From the NCBI RefSeq assembly GCF_900169305.1, contig NZ_FWDP01000004.1, forward strand, positions 1,116,001 to 1,180,000: a stretch of DNA of 64,000 nucleotides. The letters run 5' to 3'. The position numbers were made by a program, and so were the translations under genes. Source of the DNA: Marinilactibacillus piezotolerans (GTDB lineage: Bacteria > Bacillota > Bacilli > Lactobacillales > Carnobacteriaceae_A). The notes beneath the pieces were generated by a model. The model saw only the letters and a list, made by a program, of their open reading frames with translations. It searched no databases and was not told the DNA's origin. Below, piece after piece: positions 45,112 through 54,414 of this stretch. How positions within the stretch are numbered: position 1 is the first letter of the stretch; the number at the start of each line of letters is the position of its first letter.

Positions 45112-45207
45112 GTATGCACATAACACATGGAGGAATGTACTTAGTGCTGCTTCCTTCCGGACCTGACACGGTTCATACACCCGCCATTGTCATGCGGCCT
45201 TTCGGCA
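45112..45207 (-). ncRNA. ffs: Signal recognition particle RNA (small bacterial type)
   Basis: The minus strand carries the hallmark apical loop GTCAGGTCCGGAAGGAAGC (near 45148-45166). The flanking strands (GCATGACAATGG upstream, CCATGTGTTATG downstream) pair to give the long hairpin. The 5' end at about 45207 is set by a TATAAT at 45214-45219. It binds Ffh (domain IV). Exact ends are estimates. It lies upstream of dnaX, while tadA, its usual upstream neighbour, is 16 kb away. Confidence 0.92.
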
Positions 45208-45260
45208 ATTACTATTATACAATAGAATGAACAATTTTTCCAGTCCTATTTCGGATTCTC

Positions 45261-46538
45261 TTAACCCTTATACATAATTTGTTCAAAAACCATCCCGCTT
45301 TTTGGTGTAGTCGGCATGTTGACTAAACTGAAACCTACATCCTGTTCAGGTACTGTATAGTCGATTTTATTGATTAGAAAATCTGTAACGATTTCCATTG
45401 CACGTACAGTGTTCCACTCGCCGGGACAACGGTGACCAGCAGAATAGCTGCCGCCGCCTTGTGCCAGCAGCTTGTATTGCACTTGATCAGTCGGGCTGTT
45501 ATGCCAATCGCTGAATCGTTCTGGTTTGAATTGTTCAGGGTTTTCCCAGACCCTTGGATCATGGTTGGTTCCATAAAAGTCAAAGATCGCTAGTGTGTCT
45601 TTCTCAAATTGATATCCATTCCAGACAAAATCTTTTCGAGTGATAGCACCGTTAAATGGAAAGAATGGATAGTATCTTCTGATTTCCTGAATAAACATAT
45701 GCAGGTAATACGGATTGTCTCCTGTCAGCTTGGCTTTTTCCTCAGGGTGCTGCTGCAGCGTTAGGGCTGTAAATGCAAAGTAAAGTGCAATTGCAACAGA
45801 TGGGCGCACAACATTCAGTAATTCTACTGCAGCTGTTTTAAGATCCAGAAGTTCTCCATCCAACTCTCTATGCCAAGACATTTGATAGAGGGCCGTTTCT
45901 TCTGCCGGATGCAGTTTTCCTTCTCTGACTTCTGCTATCAGTCCGCTGATCCATTTCTCTCCTTTTTTTCTGCCGATGCGCCCTTCAATGTGACGGGTGC
46001 TGACGGCGACTGGTGATTCGATCATACTGATCAGCTGTGCTGTCCGCTTGTCGACTTCTTTTTCTTTTAAAGGAATACCGCACCATTCACAAGCAGCTCT
46101 TGTCAGTACCTTTTGGCTCTCTTCATAGAAGTTGATCGAGTCTTTAGTCATCCATTCTTTTGTTGCTTTATATAAGTACTTTTCGACCATTTTTGCCCAA
46201 ATTTCAATTCTCTCTTTGGACATCAAGTCTAAAAACAGTTTTTTGCGGTGCCGATGTGCTTCATCATCCAATTGCTGGACACCGCCGGCTCCCAGCAAGG
46301 TAGCAACAGCAGGTTCGGGTGCAGCACCTTCACGTTTGAACTTCTCTTCATCATAGAATAATGCTGCAGCTTCTTCACCACCCAGCAGTATCGCTTCTTG
46401 ACCGAGAACTCGGGTCTTTACAGCATCAGAGTGGTAAATCTTATGGCGATTTGAAACATATAAGTATCCTTCTCTTAAAATACTCAGTCCATTTTCTAAT
46501 CCCTCTTCTATAGGCATCGGTCTAGTTTTTTGCATCAT
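45261..46538 (-). CDS. CYP152-type cytochrome P450 (fatty-acid peroxygenase)
   Basis: 425-aa soluble P450. The heme-thiolate loop is GGGSYSAGHRCPGEW with Cys371. The I-helix has VVRPSVAIALYFAF, where CYP152 enzymes replace the acid-alcohol pair by Arg-Pro so that the fatty-acid carboxylate activates H2O2. The first residues and overall length match B. subtilis YbdT-like enzymes. It uses peroxide directly, hydroxylating or decarboxylating fatty acids, with no redox partner. GGAGG precedes the ATG. P450s are rare in lactic acid bacteria. Confidence 0.9.
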   Translation of the reverse strand: MMQKTRPMPIEEGLENGLSILREGYLYVSNRHKIYHSDAVKTRVLGQEAILLGGEEAAALFYDEEKFKREGAAPEPAVATLLGAGGVQQLDDEAHRHRKKLFLDLMSKERIEIWAKMVEKYLYKATKEWMTKDSINFYEESQKVLTRAACEWCGIPLKEKEVDKRTAQLISMIESPVAVSTRHIEGRIGRKKGEKWISGLIAEVREGKLHPAEETALYQMSWHRELDGELLDLKTAAVELLNVVRPSVAIALYFAFTALTLQQHPEEKAKLTGDNPYYLHMFIQEIRRYYPFFPFNGAITRKDFVWNGYQFEKDTLAIFDFYGTNHDPRVWENPEQFKPERFSDWHNSPTDQVQYKLLAQGGGSYSAGHRCPGEWNTVRAMEIVTDFLINKIDYTVPEQDVGFSLVNMPTTPKSGMVFEQIMYKG

Positions 46539-46655
46539 CGTTTCCTCCTTGAAGATTGTTTAGTGAACTTGTTTTGTTCATTACGCTTTCTTCTTCAGTA
46601 TATTCTTCATTCAGGAAACTTTGCAAATCATACTCCTTGTAAATACACTGTCTGC

Positions 46656-46877
46656 TTACTGCTTTTTATCATGAGGGATGATCATTGGGATGATAACAGA
46701 GTTGACCAATATCACGCCTATCCAAATCAAAGCCCAGTCCAGGTTTGCCAAAAGAAATTCACGAAACAATATCGGCACCAATATCAATAATGTTTCATTG
46801 AACAGGAAAAACAATACGACTTTCCCCTCATTCCTATCCCACCATGTAGCATATTCCGGCCAACCTTCTTTTCTCAT
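46656..46877 (-). CDS. Small two-helix membrane protein
   Basis: 73 aa with AAGGAG 7 nt before the ATG. Two hydrophobic segments (about 20-38 and 46-67), a Trp/charged N-terminus and a Lys-rich end (IIPHDKKQ). Not recognised. It lies between the GNAT and the P450 in the same direction and may be cotranscribed with either. Confidence 0.6.
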   Translation of the reverse strand: MRKEGWPEYATWWDRNEGKVVLFFLFNETLLILVPILFREFLLANLDWALIWIGVILVNSVIIPMIIPHDKKQ

Positions 46878-46926
46878 TGTTTTGCTCCTTCAGTTTTCCC
46901 CTACTAATTATAGAATTTTACTATTC

Positions 46927-47496
46927 CTATTCTCTCTCGTTCAGCTTTAAATAATCTGCTTTTAAAATAGATGCATACACATCATTGACGAATTCACCGT
47001 CTTTGTCTATATTGACATGACGCAACACGCCTTCTTGCTGCATTCCCAGGCGTTTCATGACTGCGCCTGATGCCTCGTTCCGTTCATCTCTGATAGCGTA
47101 GACTCTTTCAAGTCCAAGTATTTCGAAGCCTAGTTTAAGTAATGCTTGTCCAGCTTCAGTCATATACCCTTTTCCGCTATACGCAGGATTCATAACATAG
47201 CCCAGTTCGGCTTGAAAATTTTTGGGTTTTATCCGCAGATCAATTGTTCCAATCATTTTTCCGGTTTCCATCAATTCTATACCGTATTTACCAACAGGAT
47301 CTTTTAGAAAGTAAGCTAAGATATTTTCTTCTGTTTCTTCTATAGTATGGTGTTCATCAAACACGTAAAACATATGCTCTCTGCTCGCAGCATACTCGTA
47401 CATATCAGCTGCATCGTTCAATGTGACAGGTCTCAGTTTTAATCGTTCAGTAAACAGCACTCGCTGCTTTGCATAAATCAGTTCTAAATTCGCCAC
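46927..47496 (-). CDS. RimJ/RimL-type GNAT acetyltransferase
   Basis: About 189 aa. TERLKLRPVTLNDAADMYEY start, acetyl-CoA loop YMTEAGQALLKLGFE preceded by AELGYVMNPAYSGKG, and ERVYAIRDERNEASGAVMKRLGM near the end. It acetylates an unknown amine. I prefer the GTG at 47496, which has AAAGGATGA upstream; an ATG at 47505 lies in that site. Confidence 0.88.
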   Translation of the reverse strand: MANLELIYAKQRVLFTERLKLRPVTLNDAADMYEYAASREHMFYVFDEHHTIEETEENILAYFLKDPVGKYGIELMETGKMIGTIDLRIKPKNFQAELGYVMNPAYSGKGYMTEAGQALLKLGFEILGLERVYAIRDERNEASGAVMKRLGMQQEGVLRHVNIDKDGEFVNDVYASILKADYLKLNERE

Positions 47497-47660
47497 TAGT
47501 CTCATCCTTTTGATTTTTAATTATTTTATCATAAAACAATAACGTTTAGAGTCGTTCTCCTAATTTTATCAGAATAAAAGCGATAAGCTCTCTCTTTAGA
47601 TTAAAATATGGTAAGATAAAGTAAATAGATAGATACATAGTCTTTAAGGAGGAATGGGTG

Positions 47661-49454
47661 ATGAATTTTAAAAAAGCAAGTTTTGAACAATTTTTTCACA
47701 CTAACCGCATCGGCACCTTCGCCGTGTCTAAGGATGAATCGAAATTAATTTATATGACAGATGTGACTGGAAATCCTAATCTCTGGGCCATCGACTTAAA
47801 AGTCAGTACAACACCATATTTATTTGCAAAATACGATGAGTCTGTCTCGTTTATTAAAATCAGTCCGGATAATGAATTTGTGCTTGCCGGATTCGACAAA
47901 GATGGAAATGAAAATACTCAAATCTATGCTCTGCCCATTCAAGGCGGTTATCCGGAACCGCTCGTGACCGGTGATGCTTCCGAAAAATATTATTTCGCTG
48001 AACTTTCAGAGGACGGCAAGCGGCTTTATTACATGACCTCAGAATCAAATCCGAACTTTTTGAATACACACGTCCGAGATCTGGAAACGCAGGAAGATAA
48101 ACTGCTGGAAGAAGGTGCAGAAGCGCCTACCTATCTTACAGCCGTTTCTAAAGATGAAACGTTGAAGATTTACACTAAGCTTTATTCTAATACGCATCAG
48201 AAAGCTTATATCAAAACAGACACCGAAACTATCTGGCTGCTTCCAGAAGAAGCAAAACCTCCCTATACAATCGGAGAAACGATTATCACCGATGACCGAA
48301 GAATTTACTTTGTCACGGACTACCAGAGTGAACGATCTTATTTGGTGCGGTTCGATTTGGAAAGCCGCCAAAGTGAAACAGTGCTTTCTTTCAAGAATGA
48401 AAGCATTACAGAAGCAATCTGGCATGAAGAATCCGAAACGTTCATTTTGGCTACCACAGCCGGTGTTACCGATAATCTTTATCGTTTTGATCCAACTACT
48501 AGAGATATTGAAGAGCTCGTTGTTCCGATTCATGTATTGAGTACGGTACGCGTCGCTAAAAGCGGAACGATTTATTTATCTGGTTCGAGCTCTATTATGC
48601 CTGTCAATATCTTTTGCTCAGTAGACGGAGTGCATTGGGAATCTCTAACGGAGAATCGGGTACTCGGAATCGATTCTACGGAAATGGTCGAACCTGAAAC
48701 TGTTCAGTTCAAGTCTTTTGATGGTTTGAGCATTGAAGCTCTATTATTTAGAGCCGCCGAAGAAACAGCTAACGGGTATACGATTTTTTGGCCGCATGGC
48801 GGACCCCAAGCTGCTGAAAGACAGAATTTCCGGGCATTGTTTCAGGCGCTAGTTTACAATGGCTATACTATTTTTGCTCCTAATTTCCGCGGCAGTACAG
48901 GATATGGCAAGACGTTCGCTACACTCGTTGAGCAGGACTGGGGGGAAGCGCCTAGACTGGATAACGTAGCTAGTATCGAATGGTTATTCGAACAGGGTAT
49001 CGCTTCGAAAGACTCTTTATTCTTGGTCGGCGGCAGTTACGGCGGATATATGAGCTTACTGCTCCACGGTCGTCATCCAGAGTATTTCAGAGCGGTTGTT
49101 GATTTATTTGGACCGTCTAACCTATTCTCCTTTTATAACTCTGTTCCGCCGCACTGGAAACCGATCATGAAGTTGTGGCTGGGTGATCCTGAAGAAGATC
49201 GCGAAAAATTTATTGCGGATTCTCCAATCACTTATTTAGATACAATGACAAAACCTATGTTAGTCATTCAAGGGGCACAGGATCCTCGAGTAATCCAAGA
49301 AGAATCAGATCAAATTGTTGAAAAGCTGATTGAAAAACAGCGCGATGTAACTTATATGGTTTTGGAGGATGAAGGTCATGGATTTGCAAGAAAAGAAAAT
49401 GAAATCAAGGTCTATAAGAAAGTGATGGCCTTTTTAGAAGAACATCAACGTTAA
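47661..49454 (+). CDS. S9-family prolyl-oligopeptidase-like serine peptidase
   Basis: 597 aa. A beta-propeller N-terminal part (residues about 10-330) carries WD/PD40-like blades. A C-terminal alpha/beta hydrolase has the nucleophile elbow VGGSYGGYMS, Asp in QGAQDPRV and His in DEGHGF. It is predicted cytoplasmic, cleaving short peptides (acylaminoacyl-peptidase or DPP type). The ATG at 47661 has AGGAGG 8 nt upstream. Confidence 0.92.
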   Translation: MNFKKASFEQFFHTNRIGTFAVSKDESKLIYMTDVTGNPNLWAIDLKVSTTPYLFAKYDESVSFIKISPDNEFVLAGFDKDGNENTQIYALPIQGGYPEPLVTGDASEKYYFAELSEDGKRLYYMTSESNPNFLNTHVRDLETQEDKLLEEGAEAPTYLTAVSKDETLKIYTKLYSNTHQKAYIKTDTETIWLLPEEAKPPYTIGETIITDDRRIYFVTDYQSERSYLVRFDLESRQSETVLSFKNESITEAIWHEESETFILATTAGVTDNLYRFDPTTRDIEELVVPIHVLSTVRVAKSGTIYLSGSSSIMPVNIFCSVDGVHWESLTENRVLGIDSTEMVEPETVQFKSFDGLSIEALLFRAAEETANGYTIFWPHGGPQAAERQNFRALFQALVYNGYTIFAPNFRGSTGYGKTFATLVEQDWGEAPRLDNVASIEWLFEQGIASKDSLFLVGGSYGGYMSLLLHGRHPEYFRAVVDLFGPSNLFSFYNSVPPHWKPIMKLWLGDPEEDREKFIADSPITYLDTMTKPMLVIQGAQDPRVIQEESDQIVEKLIEKQRDVTYMVLEDEGHGFARKENEIKVYKKVMAFLEEHQR

Positions 49455-49462
49455 CCCCTTAT

Positions 49463-49508
49463 TGAACCGGCTTCTCTCATTGATTTGAGTGAAGCTGGTT
49501 TTTATTTA
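49463..49508 (+). terminator. Terminator of the S9 peptidase
   Basis: ACCGGCTTC...GAAGCTGGT with one mismatch, then TTTTTATTT. Confidence 0.78.
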
Positions 49509-49609
49509 TTTCCCGCAGCCCCAGTATAAAGCAATTCTTTGAGAATTTTAGGTTTCTATTCTATACTTGCAACTAACCGAAAAGAATTGCTGAGAAGGCG
49601 GGTCAATAG

Positions 49610-50332
49610 ATGAATATAGTAGGCATTTTAGTTGCAATAGCTTTTACAGCTATCCATTTTATATCACCAGATTTCAGAGTGAAGTTTTTCAGCGTTCGTC
49701 AGTTCACATCGCTCATTGGCGGTATTTCTATCGCTTATGTTTTTTTTCACTTAATTCCAACAGCTAGAGAAAATGAAGCGCATGTCTCTGAAGCCTTGAG
49801 TCTGTCGGGCGAGAGTGCCTCTAATCTTTTATATGGCGCTATGCTGTTTGGCTTAGTGACTGTCTATATTTTGGAACAGATGCTGGAAAAAACTGAAACA
49901 AAACTAAAAAAAGGACAAACTGATCCAAATATGGGTATCTTCTGGGCACACTTAGGGACTTATACATTCTATAATACCGTCACCGGATTCTTACTGGCCG
50001 AACAGCGATTTGAACCCGGAATTGCTCCTTTTATCTATGTAGGCGTTATCGGGCTTCATTTCCTGACTAATGACTGGGTCCTGCGGGAACACTTTACAAA
50101 GAAATTCCAGCATCACGGACGCATCCTGCTTGGATGCTCTGTTTTGGTTGGTCTTGGACTCGGACTGGTAATCCCCTTCAACCATCTTGCACTAGGGATA
50201 CTGGAGTCTTGTGTAGCTGGAGGACTGATTTTGAACACGATCAGAGACGAACTGCCAACATTCCAAAAAGAAGGCATTTCCTCATTTCTTTTAGGCGTTG
50301 TTCTTTATTCTTCGCTCCTGCTTTCTATATAA
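49610..50332 (+). CDS. ZIP-like polytopic membrane protein
   Basis: 240 aa, seven to eight hydrophobic helices. GGISIAYVFFHLIPTA resembles the helix of ZIP metal transporters with a His-Leu-Ile-Pro motif, and HLGTYTFYNTVTGFLL and GLILNTIRDELP occupy similar places to other ZIP helices. A central loop is charged. Similarity is too weak to name a substrate. The gene is convergent with uxuA. Confidence 0.6.
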   Translation: MNIVGILVAIAFTAIHFISPDFRVKFFSVRQFTSLIGGISIAYVFFHLIPTARENEAHVSEALSLSGESASNLLYGAMLFGLVTVYILEQMLEKTETKLKKGQTDPNMGIFWAHLGTYTFYNTVTGFLLAEQRFEPGIAPFIYVGVIGLHFLTNDWVLREHFTKKFQHHGRILLGCSVLVGLGLGLVIPFNHLALGILESCVAGGLILNTIRDELPTFQKEGISSFLLGVVLYSSLLLSI

Positions 50333-50336
50333 AGTG

Positions 50337-50373
50337 AAAAAGGTTTGCAGTGTATGTTCACTGCAAACCTTTT
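50337..50373. terminator. Bidirectional terminator
   Basis: Perfect stem AAAAGGTTTGCAGTG with CACTGCAAACCTTTT, between the convergent ZIP-like and uxuA genes. Confidence 0.88.
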
Positions 50374-50401
50374 CATTTTAATTATTCGAGCAGCTGAAAT
50401 T

Positions 50402-51439
50402 CTACTCGTTGATGGCTTCCCAGATACCATTCAAATAACTCGCGCCCAATGCACGATCATACAGTCCATATCCAGGTCTGCCTGTTTCGCCAAAAATCAT
50501 ACGGCCGTGATCGGGTCTTAAATACCCATTGTACTCATATTGCTTTAAAAGTTTCATGATTCTAACCATGTTTATTGAACCATCGTTTGAAGCGTGTGCT
50601 GTTTCTTCAAACGATTGATCTTCATGCAGCTGTACATTCCGTACATGCATAAAGGCTACTTTCCCTTTTTGCAAATAGTTTTCCAGCATTGTGTAGATGT
50701 CATTCTGACTACTTGCGCCAAGCGAGCCTGTACAGAACGTTATCGCATTAGATGAACTGTCCGAAAGGCTGAAAAGTTTCTGATAAGCTGCTTGATTCGT
50801 TATAATTCTTGGCAAACCGAAAATAGAATACGGCGGGTCATCTGGATGAATCGCCATTCTTATTCCCGATTCTTCCGCCACAGGCAGAATCGCATTCAGA
50901 AAGTATGCCAGGTTTTCCCATAGTTGATGCTCATCTATGTCAGCATATTGCTTCATCAGACGTTTCAGCTCCTCTTTTTCATAGGACTCATCCCATCCTG
51001 GCAAGGATAACGACTCATTTAATGGATCTATCAATTGTAATGATTTTGTATCTAATGCTAAGGAAGTAGAACCATCCTGATTCCGGTACTCTAAGGTTGT
51101 CCGAGTCCAGTCAAATACAGGCATGAAGTTGTAACAGATCGTTTTGACACCGTACTCTGCAAGATTATGGATCGTCTGCTTATAATTTTCGATCCATCTG
51201 TCTCTCGTTTGCAATCCCAGTTTGATGTCTTCATGCACCGGAACACTTTCCACAACATCGAACGTCAGCCCATGTGATTCAATGTCGTTTTTGAGTTTTC
51301 TGATCTGTTCCAGCGGCCAGACTTCTCCTGAAGGGATACTGTATACAGCGCTCACAATCCCTTCCATATTAGGAATTTGTCTGATGTCTTCCAGCCTCAC
51401 GGCATCCGTTTCTCCGTACCATCTAAAGCTTAGTTTCAT
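50402..51439 (-). CDS. uxuA: D-mannonate dehydratase
   Basis: 345-aa xylose-isomerase-like barrel enzyme turning D-mannonate into 2-keto-3-deoxygluconate in hexuronate breakdown. Starts MKLSFRWYGETDAV and carries TICYNFMPVFDWTRT, MAIHPDDPP (metal His/Asp) and RPDHGRMIFGE, all conserved in UxuA. The ATG at 51439 has AGGAGG 6 nt upstream. Third gene of the GH1-celB-uxuA operon, which suggests that glucuronyl or mannonate-yielding disaccharides are the substrate. UxuB and KdgK are not in the window. Confidence 0.94.
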   Translation of the reverse strand: MKLSFRWYGETDAVRLEDIRQIPNMEGIVSAVYSIPSGEVWPLEQIRKLKNDIESHGLTFDVVESVPVHEDIKLGLQTRDRWIENYKQTIHNLAEYGVKTICYNFMPVFDWTRTTLEYRNQDGSTSLALDTKSLQLIDPLNESLSLPGWDESYEKEELKRLMKQYADIDEHQLWENLAYFLNAILPVAEESGIRMAIHPDDPPYSIFGLPRIITNQAAYQKLFSLSDSSSNAITFCTGSLGASSQNDIYTMLENYLQKGKVAFMHVRNVQLHEDQSFEETAHASNDGSINMVRIMKLLKQYEYNGYLRPDHGRMIFGETGRPGYGLYDRALGASYLNGIWEAINE

Positions 51440-51537
51440 ATATGCCTCCTGCCTTGTTTCCTTTATTATCCTTTTTCTAATATCAAAGGAATTCAAATAC
51501 TAACCTATAAATCTGAATCCCTTTTCATTTCTTTTAT

Positions 51538-52845
51538 CTATTCACTTTCTGCTTTAGCTTGAGCGATAGACACTCTTTCGCTTATTTTAATAAACGGCAA
51601 GTATAAAAAGACGCCGAATATCAGAATAATCAGTTGAACGACAATCGCCCGCCAGTCACCTGCTGTCGTCAAGTAAGCATTTATCAGCGGAGGTGTGGTC
51701 CAAGGTACCAAGATGACTGATCTATTTAAAAACCCAATGACTGTACAGAAGTAGGCAAAGGCGATCCCGATTGCTGGTAAGAGAACGAAAGGAATCATCA
51801 TCGGCAGGTTAAAGACGATTGGATATCCGAAGATAATCGGCTCGTTAATATTGAAAATACCGGGAACAAGTGAAATACTGGCAACCTCACGAGAAGACTT
51901 CAACTTTGCAAAGATAAAAATGGCAATCATCAAAGCAATCGTTGATCCAGTACCACCGATCATACCAAATGTTGATATAAAAGAATTGGTAATAATATGC
52001 GGTGCGGCTTCTCCGGCATTAAAAGCCAGCATATTTTCATTCATATTCTGCAGCGTTAAAGGATCTAAAATAGCGCCATTAACAACTGTTTGATGAATCC
52101 CAATCGTAAATAGAAAATTGGAAAAGCTGTAAATAACAATCGTTCCGATAAGACTTGTATTAACTTTTCTCAGCGGTTCTTGAATCAGTGTTGTAATCAA
52201 CTCAATCAGATTGGTATCAAATCCAGCAATCAGTACAGCAGATAAGACTCCAAACAGACTCAATGTAATCATAGTCGGCAGCATAACAGTGAAAGATCTG
52301 CTGACTGCTGGCGGAACGCCTTCTCCTAAATTGATCTGCAGCTTTTTAAAGCGGGATATGCGTATAAAGACTTCTGTTGCTAATAACCCGATAATAATCC
52401 CTGAGAACATACCGGTTGTTCCTAAGTTGGTAAATGTCAGACCGCCAGAGACGAGCATATCTTCTCCGCTCTCCAGCCCTGGAAGCGTAATGGATAACGG
52501 CATCATAATAATCAGCGTACCCAGCGCTATCGCAGCTGAGGATAGGGGATTTTGAAATCCTTTATTTTTGGATAAACTGTATGCAATCATTGGGGCAATT
52601 AGTAAACTAGCCAGATTCAGCGTACCGTTTGTGATGACATTTCCCCACGTTTCCAGCTTCGCCAGCGTTTCCCCGGTAAATAGCCACGGGAAAACGACAC
52701 TATTGATTAAAACGGCCAAGCCGGCAAGTATGAAGAACGGAATAATAACGGCAAATGCATCTCTAAGGGAACGAAGATGTACTTGGTTCCCTAGTTTCAC
52801 CGCAAACATGGTAAAGCGATCAATAAACGTATTGTTTTTTTCCAT
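51538..52845 (-). CDS. PTS lactose/cellobiose-type EIIC permease
   Basis: 435 aa, about ten membrane helices, with the EIIC-Lac/Cel features INEPIIFGYPIVFNLPMMIPF and TTPPLINAYLTTAGDWRA. Takes up and phosphorylates a beta-disaccharide, together with EIIA and EIIB encoded elsewhere. It lies 10 bp behind the GH1 gene and feeds it. Regulated by the adjacent GntR protein, by inference. Confidence 0.9.
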   Translation of the reverse strand: MEKNNTFIDRFTMFAVKLGNQVHLRSLRDAFAVIIPFFILAGLAVLINSVVFPWLFTGETLAKLETWGNVITNGTLNLASLLIAPMIAYSLSKNKGFQNPLSSAAIALGTLIIMMPLSITLPGLESGEDMLVSGGLTFTNLGTTGMFSGIIIGLLATEVFIRISRFKKLQINLGEGVPPAVSRSFTVMLPTMITLSLFGVLSAVLIAGFDTNLIELITTLIQEPLRKVNTSLIGTIVIYSFSNFLFTIGIHQTVVNGAILDPLTLQNMNENMLAFNAGEAAPHIITNSFISTFGMIGGTGSTIALMIAIFIFAKLKSSREVASISLVPGIFNINEPIIFGYPIVFNLPMMIPFVLLPAIGIAFAYFCTVIGFLNRSVILVPWTTPPLINAYLTTAGDWRAIVVQLIILIFGVFLYLPFIKISERVSIAQAKAESE

Positions 52846-52855
52846 CTGCTGTCTC

Positions 52856-54241
52856 CTATTCTAAATCTTCTCCATTCGAGTTAATAACCTTTTTCAACCA
52901 CCAGTAACTTTTCTTCGGTACACGTTTCATATCTTTCAGATCATGATTGTCTCGATTCACATAGACGACCCCGTAACGTTTACGCATATCTCCCTGTGAG
53001 CTCAAAATGTCGATCAGACCCCAGCCCAGATAGCCAATTGTTTCCACGCCATCTTCAAACATTGCGTCTTTCATCGCTTGCAAGTGGGCTCTGTGATAAT
53101 CAATTCTGTACTGGTCATCAATTTCATGTTCCCCGTCCCATTCTTCTTTGACGCCGATACCATTTTCAATAGGAAATACCGGCAGCTGATATCTCTGATA
53201 CAGTTTGTTCATCACATCTCTAAATCCTAATGGATCAATCTGCCAATCCCATTCTGTACTCTCTAAATGAGGATTTTTCTGCTTCCCTTCCTTCATCATA
53301 AAGTTCACAGGTGTTTTGGGATCTACTAAATCAGAATTAATAGTTGAACTGGCATAATAACTAAACGAAAGAAAGTCACTTTTCAGTTTTTTCAGTTCTT
53401 TCAGTTCTTCACTGGTTGCTTTCATATCTATCTGATGGTTTTCCACATAAGTCATGACTTCCTTGCTGTATCTTCCGTGTACAAAGGCATCAAGCAGATT
53501 GAAATTGACAAATTCATCCCATTTACGGGCATATAAAATATCTTTTGGCTTACTGGAAGCAGGATAATTTTCAGAATAAGCCAGCATTCCACCGATCAAA
53601 CAGTCTGTTTGTTCATGGATGTAATTTGCGACTCCGACATGAGCCATCATCACGTTATGACTGATTTGATAAAGCTCCTCAATCGTCTGCTCCCCCTTAA
53701 GGTATCCGCTGATTCTAAATGCTTCAGGAACATGGAACAGATTTTGTTCATTAAAAGTGATCCAGTATTTCACACGATCACCAAATCGTTTGACCATTTC
53801 AACACCAAAATCAACAAACGCTTTCATTACATGTTTGCTTAAAAACCCGTTATACTGTTCAGCTAGATGAAGCGGCATGTCAAAATGATACAAACAGATC
53901 ATCGGCTCGATTCCTCGATCAATCAGCGCATCGATCAGATTGCTGTAATAAGTAATCCCTTCTTCATTAAAGTCGCCGTCTCCATTTGGATTCACACGGC
54001 TCCAAGAAATCTGAAAGCGATAACAATTCATCCCAAGATCTTTAAGAAAATCAAAATCGGTCTCATAGTCGTGATAGTTATCATTTGCGACTTTCCAGTC
54101 TGAGGCAAATTCTGTGGCTTCACGTATATCGTAAACCGACATGCCCTTTCCGCCTTCGTTCCATCCGCCTTCTGTCTGCATACTGGATACAGAATTTCCC
54201 CATAAAAAGTCTTTCGGCAACTGCTTATTCATTTTCTCCAA
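52856..54241 (-). CDS. GH1 family 6-phospho-beta-glucosidase (second)
   Basis: About 461 aa. KDFLWGNSVSSMQTEGG start, acid/base in YWITFNEQN, nucleophile in FPIENGIG, and MRKRYGVVYVNRDN near the end. It probably cleaves the phosphorylated disaccharide from the next PTS gene. Start TTG at 54241 with AGGAGG 8 nt upstream is favoured over the ATG at 54232, which would have a too-close site. It differs clearly from the first GH1 enzyme at 14195. Confidence 0.92.
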   Translation of the reverse strand: MEKMNKQLPKDFLWGNSVSSMQTEGGWNEGGKGMSVYDIREATEFASDWKVANDNYHDYETDFDFLKDLGMNCYRFQISWSRVNPNGDGDFNEEGITYYSNLIDALIDRGIEPMICLYHFDMPLHLAEQYNGFLSKHVMKAFVDFGVEMVKRFGDRVKYWITFNEQNLFHVPEAFRISGYLKGEQTIEELYQISHNVMMAHVGVANYIHEQTDCLIGGMLAYSENYPASSKPKDILYARKWDEFVNFNLLDAFVHGRYSKEVMTYVENHQIDMKATSEELKELKKLKSDFLSFSYYASSTINSDLVDPKTPVNFMMKEGKQKNPHLESTEWDWQIDPLGFRDVMNKLYQRYQLPVFPIENGIGVKEEWDGEHEIDDQYRIDYHRAHLQAMKDAMFEDGVETIGYLGWGLIDILSSQGDMRKRYGVVYVNRDNHDLKDMKRVPKKSYWWLKKVINSNGEDLE

Positions 54242-54266
54242 CCTTTACTCCTCCTAAATCAGTTTA

Positions 54267-54281
54267 GACATAAAATATGTC
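54267..54281. promoter_or_regulatory. Operator palindrome of the GH1-PTS-uxuA operon
   Basis: GACATAAAATATGTC, a 15-bp dyad in the 5' untranslated region between promoter and start. A likely site for the adjacent GntR regulator. Confidence 0.45.
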
Positions 54282-54308
54282 CTGTATATAATAGTATTGT
54301 ACACTGGC

Positions 54309-54337
54309 ATCATAAAATACGTAGGATGTATTGTCAA
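54309..54337 (-). promoter_or_regulatory. Strong promoter of the GH1-PTS-uxuA operon
   Basis: TTGACA (54332-54337), 17-bp spacer, TATGAT (54309-54314) on the minus strand. Confidence 0.8.
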
Positions 54338-54374
54338 ATATTATTTAATTTAATCTAAAATTATCTGTTTTTAC

Positions 54375-54414
54375 ACAAAAACATCCTACCTATTTTTCGT
54401 GGGCAGGATGTTCT
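54375..54414 (-). terminator. Terminator of the GntR gene
   Basis: AACATCCT pairs with AGGATGTT; TTTTTG follows on the minus strand. The last codons of the regulator lie in the stem. Confidence 0.7.

Noticed and set aside
48045-48533. A 162-codon minus-strand ORF
   Set aside because: A shadow of the S9 peptidase, no ribosome site, Cys/Phe-rich composition unlike neighbouring genes.
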